From: Verrucomicrobiota bacterium
Lineage (GTDB): Bacteria > Verrucomicrobiota > Verrucomicrobiia > Chthoniobacterales > Terrimicrobiaceae
Direction of reading: 5' to 3'
Assembly (NCBI GenBank): GCA_026398285.1
Contig: JAPLTI010000232.1
Location: forward strand, 1-22,795
DNA length: 22,795 bases
Part shown: positions 14,334-21,316 of the stretch, one piece after another
How the letters are laid out: every line of letters begins with the position of its first letter
How positions within the stretch are numbered: position 1 is the stretch's first letter
The notes under the pieces: model-generated
What the model was told of the DNA's origin: nothing
What the model saw: the letters and a program-made list of their open reading frames with translations, nothing else
Databases searched by the model: none
Translations under genes and position numbers: made by a program

Positions 14334-15857
14334 ATGAAAATCCAACGCGCATTGATCTCGGTTTCCGACAAGACCGGGATTGTCGATTTTGCCCGTGAGC
14401 TGCATGCCTACGGTATCGAAATTCTTTCCACCGGTGGCACGGCCAAGGCTCTGCAAGCCGTTGGCATTCCGACCACCGAGGTCTCCCATTTCACCGGTTC
14501 GCCCGAAATCCTCGAGGGCCGGGTCAAAACCCTGCATCCGAAAATCCATGGCGGACTCCTTTACATCCGGGGCAACGAGGAGCATGAGGAGCAGGCCAAG
14601 GCGCATGGCATCCGTCCGATCGACCTTGTGGTGGTGAACCTCTATCCTTTCGAGGCCACCATCGCCCGCGAGGACGTGACCCTCGCCGAGGCCATCGAGC
14701 AGATCGATATCGGTGGCCCCTCCATGATCCGCAGTGCGTCGAAGAACTATCAGTCTGTCTGCGTTGTTACGGATCCCTCCGACTACGCGGCCGTGTTGGC
14801 TGATATGAAAGAGGAAAATGGTGGCACAACGCTGGTCCTGCGCGAGCGGATGGCGATCAAGGCCTTCGCCACGACATCGCACTACGACGGCATGATTTCC
14901 TCCTTCCTGAATCGCGAGCAGCAGACCTGCGGTCGATTCAGCATCGATTACCCGCTCGAAATGCGCCTCCGCTACGGCGAGAATCCGCATCAGCAAGCCG
15001 AACTCTACGGCGACTTCGGCTCGTATTTCGAGAAGCTCCATGGAAAGGAACTTTCCTATAACAACATCCTGGATATCAGCGCCGCCGCCGGTCTTATCTC
15101 CGAGTTCAGCAAGCCGACAGTTGCTATTCTGAAACACACGAACCCCTGCGGCGTTGGCAGCGATCCCGACCTGCGCGAGGCTTGGGAAAAAGCCTTCGCC
15201 ACTGACAAGCAGGCGCCATTCGGTGGCATCATCATTTGCAACCAGCCGATCACCCTCGCACTGGCCAAGGCGATCTGCGAAATCTTCAGCGAGGTCATCA
15301 TCGCCCCCGAGTTTGATTCGGAGGCCCGCTCTCTGCTTCAGAAGAAGAAAAATCTCCGCCTCATGCGCGTGCTCAAGCCGCTCACCCAAAGTGGGCGTGA
15401 CATCCGCAGCGTGCTGGGAGGTTTGCTCGTTCAAGATTCCGATACGGCCGAAATTCCCGAACTCGAGCACAAGGTCGTCACCACCCGTCCGCCTACCAAG
15501 GCAGAGATCGAGGCGATGGAATTCGGTTGGAAAATCGTGAAACATGTCAAATCCAACGCCATCGTCTATGCCGGCCCTGACCGCACTTTGGGCATCGGCG
15601 CAGGCCAGATGTCGCGTGTGGATTCCTCACGCATCGCCGTCTGGAAGGCTCAAGAAGCCGGGCTCTCGCTCAAAGGCAGTGTCGTTTGCAGTGATGCGTT
15701 TTTCCCGTTTCCCGACGGACTCCTCGCAGCCGCCGAGGCCGGAGCCACGGCAGCCATCCAGCCAGGCGGCTCGGTGCGCGATCCCGAGGTCATTCAGGCC
15801 GCCAATGAAAAAGGCGTTGCAATGGTCTTCACGGGAACGCGGCATTTCCGGCATTGA
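14334..15857 (+). CDS. purH: Bifunctional AICAR transformylase / IMP cyclohydrolase
   Basis: PurH carries out the last two steps of purine synthesis, formylating AICAR with 10-formyl-THF and closing the ring to IMP. The 507-aa product has the N-terminal MGS-like cyclohydrolase domain: ALISVSDKTGIVDFARELHAYGIEILSTGGTAKAL (6-40), LEGRVKTLHPKIHGGLL and VVVNLYPFEATIA. The transformylase domain shows LRYGENPHQQAELY, the catalytic KHTNPCG lysine-histidine pair, DKQAPFGGIIICN, SNAIVYAGPDRTLGIGAGQMSRVDS, SDAFFPFPDG and the C-terminal PGGSVRDPEVIQAANEKGVAMVFTGTRHFRH. Length is standard. The start is ATG at 14334; purine-rich AAAAA precedes it but no good Shine-Dalgarno. The 90-nt gap to fabV leaves room for a promoter. 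Confidence 0.98.
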   Translation: MKIQRALISVSDKTGIVDFARELHAYGIEILSTGGTAKALQAVGIPTTEVSHFTGSPEILEGRVKTLHPKIHGGLLYIRGNEEHEEQAKAHGIRPIDLVVVNLYPFEATIAREDVTLAEAIEQIDIGGPSMIRSASKNYQSVCVVTDPSDYAAVLADMKEENGGTTLVLRERMAIKAFATTSHYDGMISSFLNREQQTCGRFSIDYPLEMRLRYGENPHQQAELYGDFGSYFEKLHGKELSYNNILDISAAAGLISEFSKPTVAILKHTNPCGVGSDPDLREAWEKAFATDKQAPFGGIIICNQPITLALAKAICEIFSEVIIAPEFDSEARSLLQKKKNLRLMRVLKPLTQSGRDIRSVLGGLLVQDSDTAEIPELEHKVVTTRPPTKAEIEAMEFGWKIVKHVKSNAIVYAGPDRTLGIGAGQMSRVDSSRIAVWKAQEAGLSLKGSVVCSDAFFPFPDGLLAAAEAGATAAIQPGGSVRDPEVIQAANEKGVAMVFTGTRHFRH

Positions 15858-15867
15858 GTTCGGATTG

Positions 15868-15896
15868 ACCACAGAGGACACAGAGAGCACAGAGGG
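15868..15896 (+). repeat. Three tandem 9-nt units with core CACAGAG
   Basis: ACCACAGAG (15868), GACACAGAG (15877) and AGCACAGAG (15886) follow each other without gaps, then GG. Two units of the same type occur at 7622-7639 on the other strand. It sits in the 59-nt space between purH and the CoaB-like gene. Similar purine-rich repeats are common between genes in environmental and PVC genomes (recall). Confidence 0.65.
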
Positions 15897-15916
15897 TTTA
15901 AAATACTCAAAGCCTG

Positions 15917-16573
15917 ATGCTCTCGTCCTCGCTCCATTCGCCCAAGCCGCTGGCCGTAGTCACCTGCGGTCCGGCTTCGGCGCCGATCGACTCGGTGCGG
16001 CGTATTACGAATTTTGCGACGGGTGAAATCGGCTCGATTCTTTCCCAGGCACTGAAGGAGGCTGGGTGGGAGGTGATTTGCCTGCGCGGGGAGGGGAGCA
16101 CATTTCCTGTACCCGCAGGCATTGATGTCCGTGTGTTTTCCACAAACGACTCGTTGGCCGCCTTGTTTCAAAGACTGCCTGCCGCGCCGAATGCGATTTT
16201 TCACGCCGCCGCACTTTGTGATTTTCAGGTCGCATCCATCGAAGGTGCTGCCGGGATGAAAAAAATCCCCACGCGCGACGGGGCGCTCACCCTGCACCTT
16301 GAGCCTGCTCCAAAAATCCTGCCCCGTTTGAGGGAGTGGTTTCCTGGGTCGTTCATTATCGGATGGAAATACGAGTTGGACGGCGACAGGTCTGCGGCTC
16401 TTGCAAAGGGAGCGACGCAAATTCGTGAGTGCCGCACCGATGCTTGCGTCGTGAATGGTGCAGCCTATGGCGAGGGGTTCGGAATTCTTCTTCCTGACGG
16501 CCCGCTCACGGAAGTCGCAGACAAGCGCGCGTTGGCGGCAGCGCTTCTGAATTACCCGCCGGCGGCTACTTGA
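15917..16573 (+). CDS. coaB: Stand-alone CoaB-like protein (phosphopantothenoylcysteine synthetase domain)
   Basis: CoaB joins 4'-phosphopantothenate to cysteine using CTP, the second step from pantothenate to coenzyme A. In most bacteria it is fused behind CoaC; here only the synthetase (DFP) domain is present, with 218 aa. Visible motifs are VTCGPASAPIDSVRRITNFATGEIG (residues about 15-39; the ITN asparagine corresponds to E. coli N210), HAAALCDFQV (E. coli AAVADY), MKKIPTRDG (catalytic lysine region, K289 in E. coli) and LEPAPKILPRL. The usual GFAAET strand reads IGWKYEL. ATG at 15917 fits the domain start. The 3' end overlaps the convergent thiS gene by 22 nt. A partner CoaC would have to be elsewhere. 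Confidence 0.8.
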   Translation: MLSSSLHSPKPLAVVTCGPASAPIDSVRRITNFATGEIGSILSQALKEAGWEVICLRGEGSTFPVPAGIDVRVFSTNDSLAALFQRLPAAPNAIFHAAALCDFQVASIEGAAGMKKIPTRDGALTLHLEPAPKILPRLREWFPGSFIIGWKYELDGDRSAALAKGATQIRECRTDACVVNGAAYGEGFGILLPDGPLTEVADKRALAAALLNYPPAAT

Positions 16574-16752
16574 AGAATCTCGATGCGGTCGTCTTCCGAG
16601 AGGAGGCAGGCGGTCCATTCGCTGCGGTGAAGCGCAGTGCCATTGTGCTCGATGAGGACCATCTTTGGCTCAAGACCAAGGTCGGCAACGAGACCGGTGA
16701 TGGTTTTTGACTCCTCGAACTGGCGCGTCTCGCCATTGATCAAAATGTTCAT
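16552..16752 (-). CDS. thiS: Sulfur carrier protein ThiS
   Basis: ThiS is a ubiquitin-like protein whose C-terminal glycine is adenylated by ThiF and then carries the sulfur for the thiazole of thiamine. The 66-aa product starts MNILINGETRQFEESKTI and ends DRIEILQVAAGG, with the required terminal GG. Length and fold pattern are standard. ATG at 16752 overlaps the thiH stop as ATGA, so translation is coupled to thiH. The tail overlaps the convergent CoaB-like gene by 22 nt. thiG and thiF are not next to it. Confidence 0.93.
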   Translation of the reverse strand: MNILINGETRQFEESKTITGLVADLGLEPKMVLIEHNGTALHRSEWTACLLSEDDRIEILQVAAGG

Positions 16753-17891
16753 ACCGCGCTGAGAATCGCTTCATCCCAATCTTTCCAGACGGGTTCGAGT
16801 CCCATGCGATGAAGGACACTTTGAACTGTGCGGGGATCCCGGTCGTCAGAGAGGGAGAACTGTTCCGTGGCCGCTTCCGCCCCGCTGTCGGGCACAATTT
16901 TGCCCTTCACGGTGAGATGAAGTGCCTCGCGTCCCTGGCCCGTGTAGCCGCCGGGTTCGGTATGGCTGCCGGCGCTCATCATGGTCACGCCGAGTGGTGC
17001 GATGAGGTCGCGCAGGGGAGCGGGTTCGCGTGTGCTCAAGACAATGCCAATCGCTGGAAATGTGACACGCAGGGCGCAGAGGAGTTGAATAAATTCACGG
17101 TCGGGGAGGGGATGTGTGGGCTCGAATTCTCCAGCGGCAGGGCGAAGCCGCGGCATGCTGACGGTGAGTTGGGCCTTCCAGCATACGCGCTGGAGGTATT
17201 CCAGATGTGCGGCGAGCGCCACAGCCTCGTAGCGCCAATCGGCCAATCCAAAAAGCGCTCCCACACCGAGGCGGCGGAACCCCGCGTCGTATCCCCGCTC
17301 GGGGCAATCCAGCCGCCAATCGAAATCCTTCTTGGGCCCGGCGAGGTGAACCTTCGGATAGGTTTCGCGATGGTATGTCTCTTGATAAACCACGAGTCCC
17401 TCGGCCCCGGCGCGCACGATTGGCAGGTAGTCGGCGGTCTCCATCGGCGCGACCTCGATCGAGAGAGCGGGAACGAGTGGACGCAGGCGCGCCACACACA
17501 TTTCCAGATAGGGGCCAGATACAAATTTCGGATGCTCGCCCGCCACGAGCAGGATGTTGCGAAAGCCTTCCTCGGTGAGATGGCGCGCTTCAGCGGCGAC
17601 CTGCTCGATCTCGAGCGTCACACGCTGGATGGCATTCTCGCGGGAAAATCCACAGTAGGCGCAGGAGTTGATGCATTCATTCGAAAGGTAGAGGGGAGCG
17701 AAGAGCCTCATCGTGCGGCCGAAGTGTCTTCGCGTCACGGCTGCGGAACGCCCGGCGAGGGACTCGAGTCCAGCATCATTCATCGGCTCCAGCAGGGATT
17801 CAAAAGCCCGCAGGGTGGGCGATTTGCTGGTGATGGCTTGATTGAAGAAATTGGAAAAACCCATGCGGTGGATTGGCGAAGACCTCTTCAT
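16749..17891 (-). CDS. thiH: 2-iminoacetate synthase ThiH (radical SAM)
   Basis: ThiH cleaves tyrosine by radical SAM chemistry to give dehydroglycine for the thiazole ring of thiamine. The 380-aa protein has the iron-sulfur motif CINSCAYCGF with C73, C77 and C80, preceded by LFAPLYLSNE. The barrel region includes ILLVAGEHPKFV, IEVAPMETADYLPIVRAGAEGLVVYQETYH and FRRLGVGALFGLADWR. A C-terminal part with MMSAGSHTEPGGYTG and REALHLTVKGK follows, rather than the usual GRTEPGGY form. ATG at 17891 was chosen; an MKRS start fits. The gene precedes thiS in a two-gene unit. I looked for a TPP riboswitch in the 116 nt upstream and saw neither CTGAGA nor the other conserved loop. Confidence 0.94.
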   Translation of the reverse strand: MKRSSPIHRMGFSNFFNQAITSKSPTLRAFESLLEPMNDAGLESLAGRSAAVTRRHFGRTMRLFAPLYLSNECINSCAYCGFSRENAIQRVTLEIEQVAAEARHLTEEGFRNILLVAGEHPKFVSGPYLEMCVARLRPLVPALSIEVAPMETADYLPIVRAGAEGLVVYQETYHRETYPKVHLAGPKKDFDWRLDCPERGYDAGFRRLGVGALFGLADWRYEAVALAAHLEYLQRVCWKAQLTVSMPRLRPAAGEFEPTHPLPDREFIQLLCALRVTFPAIGIVLSTREPAPLRDLIAPLGVTMMSAGSHTEPGGYTGQGREALHLTVKGKIVPDSGAEAATEQFSLSDDRDPRTVQSVLHRMGLEPVWKDWDEAILSAV

Positions 17892-17907
17892 TAATCAACG
17901 AAACGCC

Positions 17908-17930
17908 GCCCGCCGCAAGCGGCGAGTTCC
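17908..17930. repeat. GC-rich hairpin between thiH and the lipoprotein gene
   Basis: The stretch cgcccgccgcaagcggcg forms a short strong stem (GCCGC with GCGGC, 2-nt loop; on the minus strand CGCCG-CTTG-CGGCG, a stable CUUG tetraloop). In the minus direction it lies in the thiH leader. A related gcaagcggcggg sequence is at 19951-19962. Confidence 0.4.
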
Positions 17931-18007
17931 TACAAGCGAGATCAAGCGCGACCTAAGAACATGACCGCACTTGTTTTTCAAAAATCCGTGCTTAATTTTT
18001 CTCCCGT

Positions 18008-18514
18008 ATGAAATTTTCATCCATGCCGGTTCGTTTGATTTGTCTCCCCGTAGCTGCATCGATCGCCCTGAGTGGTTGCTCCAATCTCACTCCCGGTGAG
18101 AACGCCGCCGTTGCAGGTGTGGCCACGGGGCTTGCAGTCGGCCTCCCGCTCGCGCTCACAGGCGTGAATCCCGCCGTGACCATCCCTGTCACAGCCGGAG
18201 CTGCCCTTGCAGCCGGTGGCGGTGCTTATTTGATCTCTCGAAACCAAGCGACCAAGCGTCAGCGCCAAGTCGCCGAGGATCGCGCGAGGGACTATGTGGC
18301 ACGCACTGGCGCGTATTCCAAAAAATCCGTCCGCTTCATTGCCGTTCGCACCGAGGATTTCCGCACCCAAGGCAAGGCGCAGGTCATGGTCTATGACATT
18401 CACAGCGGCACAATCGTCAGCGACACCGTCTACGACATGCGCTCGGTGCCGCCGGTCGGTGAGATGGGGGATTTTGGCGGCTATCACGCCCGCTACATCG
18501 GCACCGGCAGTTGA
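18008..18514 (+). CDS. Lipoprotein with a glycine-zipper-like hydrophobic stretch
   Basis: A 168-aa protein with a type II signal peptide: MKFSSMPVRLICLPVAASIALSGC, with the lipobox LSGC and modified cysteine C24. After it comes an alanine/glycine-rich hydrophobic stretch (about residues 34-75, VAGVATGLAVGLPLALTG and PVTAGAALAAGGGAYL) like that of glycine-zipper outer-membrane lipoproteins. A basic linker (ATKRQRQVAEDRARDYVA) and a small beta-rich C-terminal domain ending DFGGYHARYIGTGS follow. Its function is unknown; an outer-membrane or periplasmic structural role is plausible. An AT-rich stretch with TTGTTT at 17971 and TAATTT at 17993 may be its promoter, though it would give a very short leader. 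The neighbour downstream starts 51 nt later. Confidence 0.82.
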   Translation: MKFSSMPVRLICLPVAASIALSGCSNLTPGENAAVAGVATGLAVGLPLALTGVNPAVTIPVTAGAALAAGGGAYLISRNQATKRQRQVAEDRARDYVARTGAYSKKSVRFIAVRTEDFRTQGKAQVMVYDIHSGTIVSDTVYDMRSVPPVGEMGDFGGYHARYIGTGS

Positions 18515-18565
18515 TTTTACGGCGTTCTTGCCCCGTGTTTGGAGGCTTTGCTACAAACACAGCTC

Positions 18566-19384
18566 ATGAAATTGCTTTTTCTATGTCCGCGTTGGGGCAG
18601 CGAGTCCTATTCCGCTCAAGAGTTCATCCGTCGCGTCAAAGATGCCGGATACGATGGAGTCGAGGTTGGTCTCTCCGATGGGGCCTCTGAAGCTGATGAA
18701 GTGGCGTCCCTCGCCAAGAGCCAAGGGCTGGCGTTGGTCACCCAGCATTGGATGACGGCGGATCGTGATATGGAGAGGCATCTCGAGCTTTTTGAGAAAA
18801 GATTGCGCCATGCGGCAGGATTTCAGCCGCTTTTTATCAATAGCCACACGGGACGAAATCTTTTCAGCTTGGACGAAAACAAGAGAGTCTTTGCCATCTC
18901 GGAAAGCGTTTCAGCCAGCACCGGGATTCCCATTTATCATGAGACTCATCGGGGTCGCTGCTGCCACACCCCATGGCGCACCGGCGAACTTCTGAGGGCC
19001 ATGCCTTCCTTGAAGCTTGTGCTGGATATGTCCCATTGGTGCAATGTCTGCGAGTCCCTGCTTCAGGACCAAGATGACCTCATCGAACCGCTCCTCTCTG
19101 CGGTCTCGCACATCCACGCGCGTGTGGGCTGGGAGCATGGTCCCCAAGTGAGCGATCCGCGTGCTCCGGAGTGGGCGAATGCTTTGAATGCCCATCTCAA
19201 GTGGTGGGATAAAATCATCGCGGCTCGGCGTGCTGAGGGCCTCAGCCAATTCACAATCACTCCCGAATTCGGCCCACCGCCTTATCTCCCGACTTTGCCC
19301 TACACCTGCCAGCCTGTCGCTAGCCAGTGGGACATCAATGTTCACATGATGAATCTGCTTCGCGCTCGCTACGCAGGAGCTTGA
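18566..19384 (+). CDS. TIM-barrel sugar phosphate isomerase/epimerase-like protein
   Basis: The 272-aa protein belongs to the xylose isomerase-like TIM-barrel superfamily (AP endonuclease 2 fold). The order of motifs is FIRRVKDAGYDGVEVGLSD (barrel strand 1 and helix), LALVTQHW, PLFINSHTGRN, IPIYHETHRGR (metal-ligand region), LKLVLDMSHWCNV, HIHARVGWEHG and FTITPEFGPPPYLP. Histidine, glutamate and aspartate residues at strand ends could bind a divalent metal. The substrate is not known; such proteins in Verrucomicrobia and Planctomycetes often act on sugars or inositol. I chose ATG at 18566 (MKLLFLCPRWG), which starts the first strand; the frame can be extended 9 codons to 18539. GGAGG lies 20 nt upstream, too far to be ideal. 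A strong terminator follows. Confidence 0.85.
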   Translation: MKLLFLCPRWGSESYSAQEFIRRVKDAGYDGVEVGLSDGASEADEVASLAKSQGLALVTQHWMTADRDMERHLELFEKRLRHAAGFQPLFINSHTGRNLFSLDENKRVFAISESVSASTGIPIYHETHRGRCCHTPWRTGELLRAMPSLKLVLDMSHWCNVCESLLQDQDDLIEPLLSAVSHIHARVGWEHGPQVSDPRAPEWANALNAHLKWWDKIIAARRAEGLSQFTITPEFGPPPYLPTLPYTCQPVASQWDINVHMMNLLRARYAGA

Positions 19385-19410
19385 TGCGGATCGACAAGAA
19401 GCCTTGATAT

Positions 19411-19451
19411 GGAGGAGGCGTTGGGCGGGATGCCCTACTCCTCCTCTTTTT
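19411..19451 (+). terminator. Rho-independent terminator after the isomerase-like gene
   Basis: GGAGGAG (19411-19417) pairs with CTCCTCC (19438-19444), with an inner GGGC/GCCC stem (19423-19426 with 19432-19435), followed by TCTTTTT. It ends the plus-strand unit 27 nt after the isomerase stop. The same DNA encodes the stop codon and the first few C-terminal codons (the EEE end) of the convergent DUF151 gene. Confidence 0.75.
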
Positions 19452-19920
19452 CCGTCCCACCTTCAGTGCTCTCTCCGCCTTCGCCTTGCTGGAGGCGCTC
19501 TAGGAGGGGAGTCATATCCTCAACCTCGTCCCAGACAACGCCGCTGACATAGATCGGTGACTTCTGGAGTGCGGCCATGGCCATGCAATCACTGGAGCGG
19601 GCGTCGAGTTCGATGATCTTGCGCTGCTGGAGTTCATTTTCCGCCGTGATGATCAGACGGCCATAGTAGATGCCATTTCGGAAATCATTAATGGCAACGC
19701 GCTCGACCTTGGCTCCGAGGGAGGTGAGGACATTTGCCAGCAGGTCGTGCGTGAGCGGTCGCTCCTTTTCGGTGCTGTTCAGATAAAGGCTGATCGCTGC
19801 ACCAATCGCTTGGTCGATGTAGATGGTGAAGACTTTTTCATCATTTCCCAGAAACACGGCGGTTCCCGCATTCGTGGGAATGAGCGCGCGAATCTGCACA
19901 GGGATGGCGGACTTGTTCAC
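19435..19920 (-). CDS. Bifunctional nuclease family protein (DUF151/BFN)
   Basis: A 161-aa protein of the BFN/DUF151 family; members have been described with DNase and RNase activity, but most bacterial ones are uncharacterised. The typical core reads AVFLGNDEKVFTIYIDQAIGAAISLYL (about 21-47), RPLTHDLLANVLTSLGAKVERVAIND (54-79), GIYYGRLII, then IIELDARSSDCMAMAALQKSPIYVSGVVWDE (101-131), where ARxSDxxAxA is the family signature. A charged tail (GEGGESTEGGTEKEEE) is encoded partly by the terminator hairpin of the convergent gene. The start is GTG at 19920. The GC-rich hairpin at 19934-19965 lies just upstream and separates it from the MauE/DoxX gene. Confidence 0.9.
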   Translation of the reverse strand: MNKSAIPVQIRALIPTNAGTAVFLGNDEKVFTIYIDQAIGAAISLYLNSTEKERPLTHDLLANVLTSLGAKVERVAINDFRNGIYYGRLIITAENELQQRKIIELDARSSDCMAMAALQKSPIYVSGVVWDEVEDMTPLLERLQQGEGGESTEGGTEKEEE

Positions 19921-19933
19921 GAGGGGAAACTAA

Positions 19934-19965
19934 CATCCGCCCGCTCTGGCGCAAGCGGCGGGATG
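19934..19965 (-). terminator. Hairpin downstream of the MauE/DoxX gene, likely terminator
   Basis: On the minus strand CATCCCGCCGC pairs with GCGGGCGGATG (9 of 11 pairs, 10-nt loop) just after the TAA at 19967, followed by TTAGTTTCCC. The T-run is weak. It separates the folP-like/MauE unit from the DUF151 gene. Confidence 0.5.
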
Positions 19966-19966
19966 C

Positions 19967-20392
19967 TTAGGTGTTCTTCCCAATGCGCGGCAGGACAACG
20001 ATAGCTGCTGCCGCGCCGAGCAGAATGATGTCGCGCCCGATCGCGAGGAGCATTTTCCAAGCTGACGGGGAATCATCCGCTCCGAAGCAACCGCAGCCTA
20101 CAATAATGCCGTTCCACAAAGCCCAGGAGAGAACGCCGATGAAAAGCAGGCATAAGGCTCCGACCAAGGCGGCCCCGAGAGGAAAAATGCGTGGCAGGAG
20201 TAGCATGATTGCAGCGAGGATTTCCGTCCAAGCCAGTGCCAAGGCGAGAGGCATCGTCCACTGCGGGGGGACAAATGTGAACGGCAGCAGTGCCATGGCA
20301 AACTCCTGGCTCGCGCCCGCTTTGACCGCGCCAGCATAGAAAAACAGTGCCGCAAGCGCGATGCGGAGGAGTAGCAAAACAAGCGATTTCAC
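19967..20392 (-). CDS. MauE/DoxX-family membrane protein
   Basis: A 141-aa integral membrane protein with four predicted helices: LVLLLLRIALAALFFYAGAVKA, the TMPLALALAWTEILAAIMLLL region, FPLGAALVGALCLLFIGVLSWALW, and the end IILLGAAAAIVVLP. Between helices 3 and 4 is GCGCFG, the cysteine pair typical of MauE-like members, which are thought to pass electrons for disulfide chemistry. Its role here is unknown. I chose GTG at 20392 because it overlaps the folP-like TGA as GTGA, the 4-nt pattern used throughout this window, and because it starts at the first helix. The ATG at 20425 would add 11 residues inside folP. Confidence 0.8.
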   Translation of the reverse strand: MKSLVLLLLRIALAALFFYAGAVKAGASQEFAMALLPFTFVPPQWTMPLALALAWTEILAAIMLLLPRIFPLGAALVGALCLLFIGVLSWALWNGIIVGCGCFGADDSPSAWKMLLAIGRDIILLGAAAAIVVLPRIGKNT

Positions 20393-21306
20393 CGCAAAGC
20401 CTCCACTGAGCGAACCCCGAACCATGCCGCTGAGACATTGTGCACGCGGAATATCGCCGCTCCACGAAGAGTGCCAGCCACGATGCAGGCCATAGTGCCC
20501 GCATCGCGGTTGGCAGGTTTTTCGATTCCCAGCACACGCCCGATGACACTCTTGCGGGAAACTGGCAAAAGCACGGGAAACCCAAGCGCGGTAAGTCTGC
20601 CGAGTTCTCGGAAGATGCGAAGGTTGTCATTCACCTGCTTTGCAAAATCGATGCCGGGATCCAGAATCACGCTCTCGCGCGGAACGCCAGCCTCCATGGC
20701 CAAGGCAGTCTTCTCTTCAAAAAACTCCATCAACTCGCTCATGACATCCGGGTAGGTCACATGGGTATGCCGCACCTTCGGCTCTCCGCGCGAGTGCATG
20801 ATCAGAAGCGCGGCACCGATGTGGGTGCAAAGGCGTGCGTTTGTGGCATCCGGGAGGGCGCTCATGTCGTTCAGAATATCGAACCCTGCCCCGAGTGCCC
20901 CCTCGACAACGCCGCGACGCCAGGTGTTCAGCGAGAGCAGTGGTGGAAAAAGTTGATCCGCATCGCGCGGGACAGCTGTTTTCATGGCGCGCTGGAAATT
21001 CTCCAGAAACGGCCGGACACGCCGAAGTTCCTCCTCCTCGGTGATTGCCTCGCGGTTCGTCCGGGCGCTTTCGCCGCCTACATCGATGATATCTGCACCT
21101 TCGGCAACCATTTCAATGGCTCGTGCGAGGGCCCACTCGGTATCGATTTTCCCATCCGAGGAAAACGAATCGTCGTTGATGTTAAGGATTCCCATGATGA
21201 GCGGCCTCTGCTGCAGGTTCACGGTCCGCTCACGCGCCCTCAAGAGTCCCTGCGGGTTGATGTTCTCCTTGTCTCGACCGGCATTCTTCGTCAGTTTGAA
21301 ATCCAT
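20389..21306 (-). CDS. folP: Dihydropteroate synthase family protein (FolP-like)
   Basis: FolP joins 4-aminobenzoate to the pterin pyrophosphate in folate synthesis. The 305-aa product has the barrel order of the family: MGILNINDDSFS (38-49), GADIIDVGGESART (70-83), FDILNDMSAL, LIMHSRGEP, VILDPGIDFAKQVNDNL, PVLLPVSRKSVIG (pterin-binding lysine) and FRVHNVSAAW (arginine/histidine pair). Two signatures deviate: the usual NVTPDSF is NINDDSF, and GGESTRPG is GGESARTN. The second lies in the loop that positions 4-aminobenzoate. It may be a specialised branch or a pterin enzyme for another cofactor. The start is ATG at 21306 or 21327; I chose 21306, which leaves 10 nt to the divergent phosphotransacetylase start. 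The MauE/DoxX gene overlaps the stop. Confidence 0.85.
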   Translation of the reverse strand: MDFKLTKNAGRDKENINPQGLLRARERTVNLQQRPLIMGILNINDDSFSSDGKIDTEWALARAIEMVAEGADIIDVGGESARTNREAITEEEELRRVRPFLENFQRAMKTAVPRDADQLFPPLLSLNTWRRGVVEGALGAGFDILNDMSALPDATNARLCTHIGAALLIMHSRGEPKVRHTHVTYPDVMSELMEFFEEKTALAMEAGVPRESVILDPGIDFAKQVNDNLRIFRELGRLTALGFPVLLPVSRKSVIGRVLGIEKPANRDAGTMACIVAGTLRGAAIFRVHNVSAAWFGVRSVEALR

Positions 21307-21316
21307 CGCAGCGGGT

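Noticed and set aside
13809..15545. Long minus-strand frame of 578 codons opposite fabV and purH
   Set aside because: It is antisense to two certain genes, has no recognisable domain, and arises from their codon bias.
17892..18007. Possible TPP riboswitch upstream of thiH
   Set aside because: On the minus strand there is no CTGAGA and no second conserved loop; only a short GC-rich hairpin is present.
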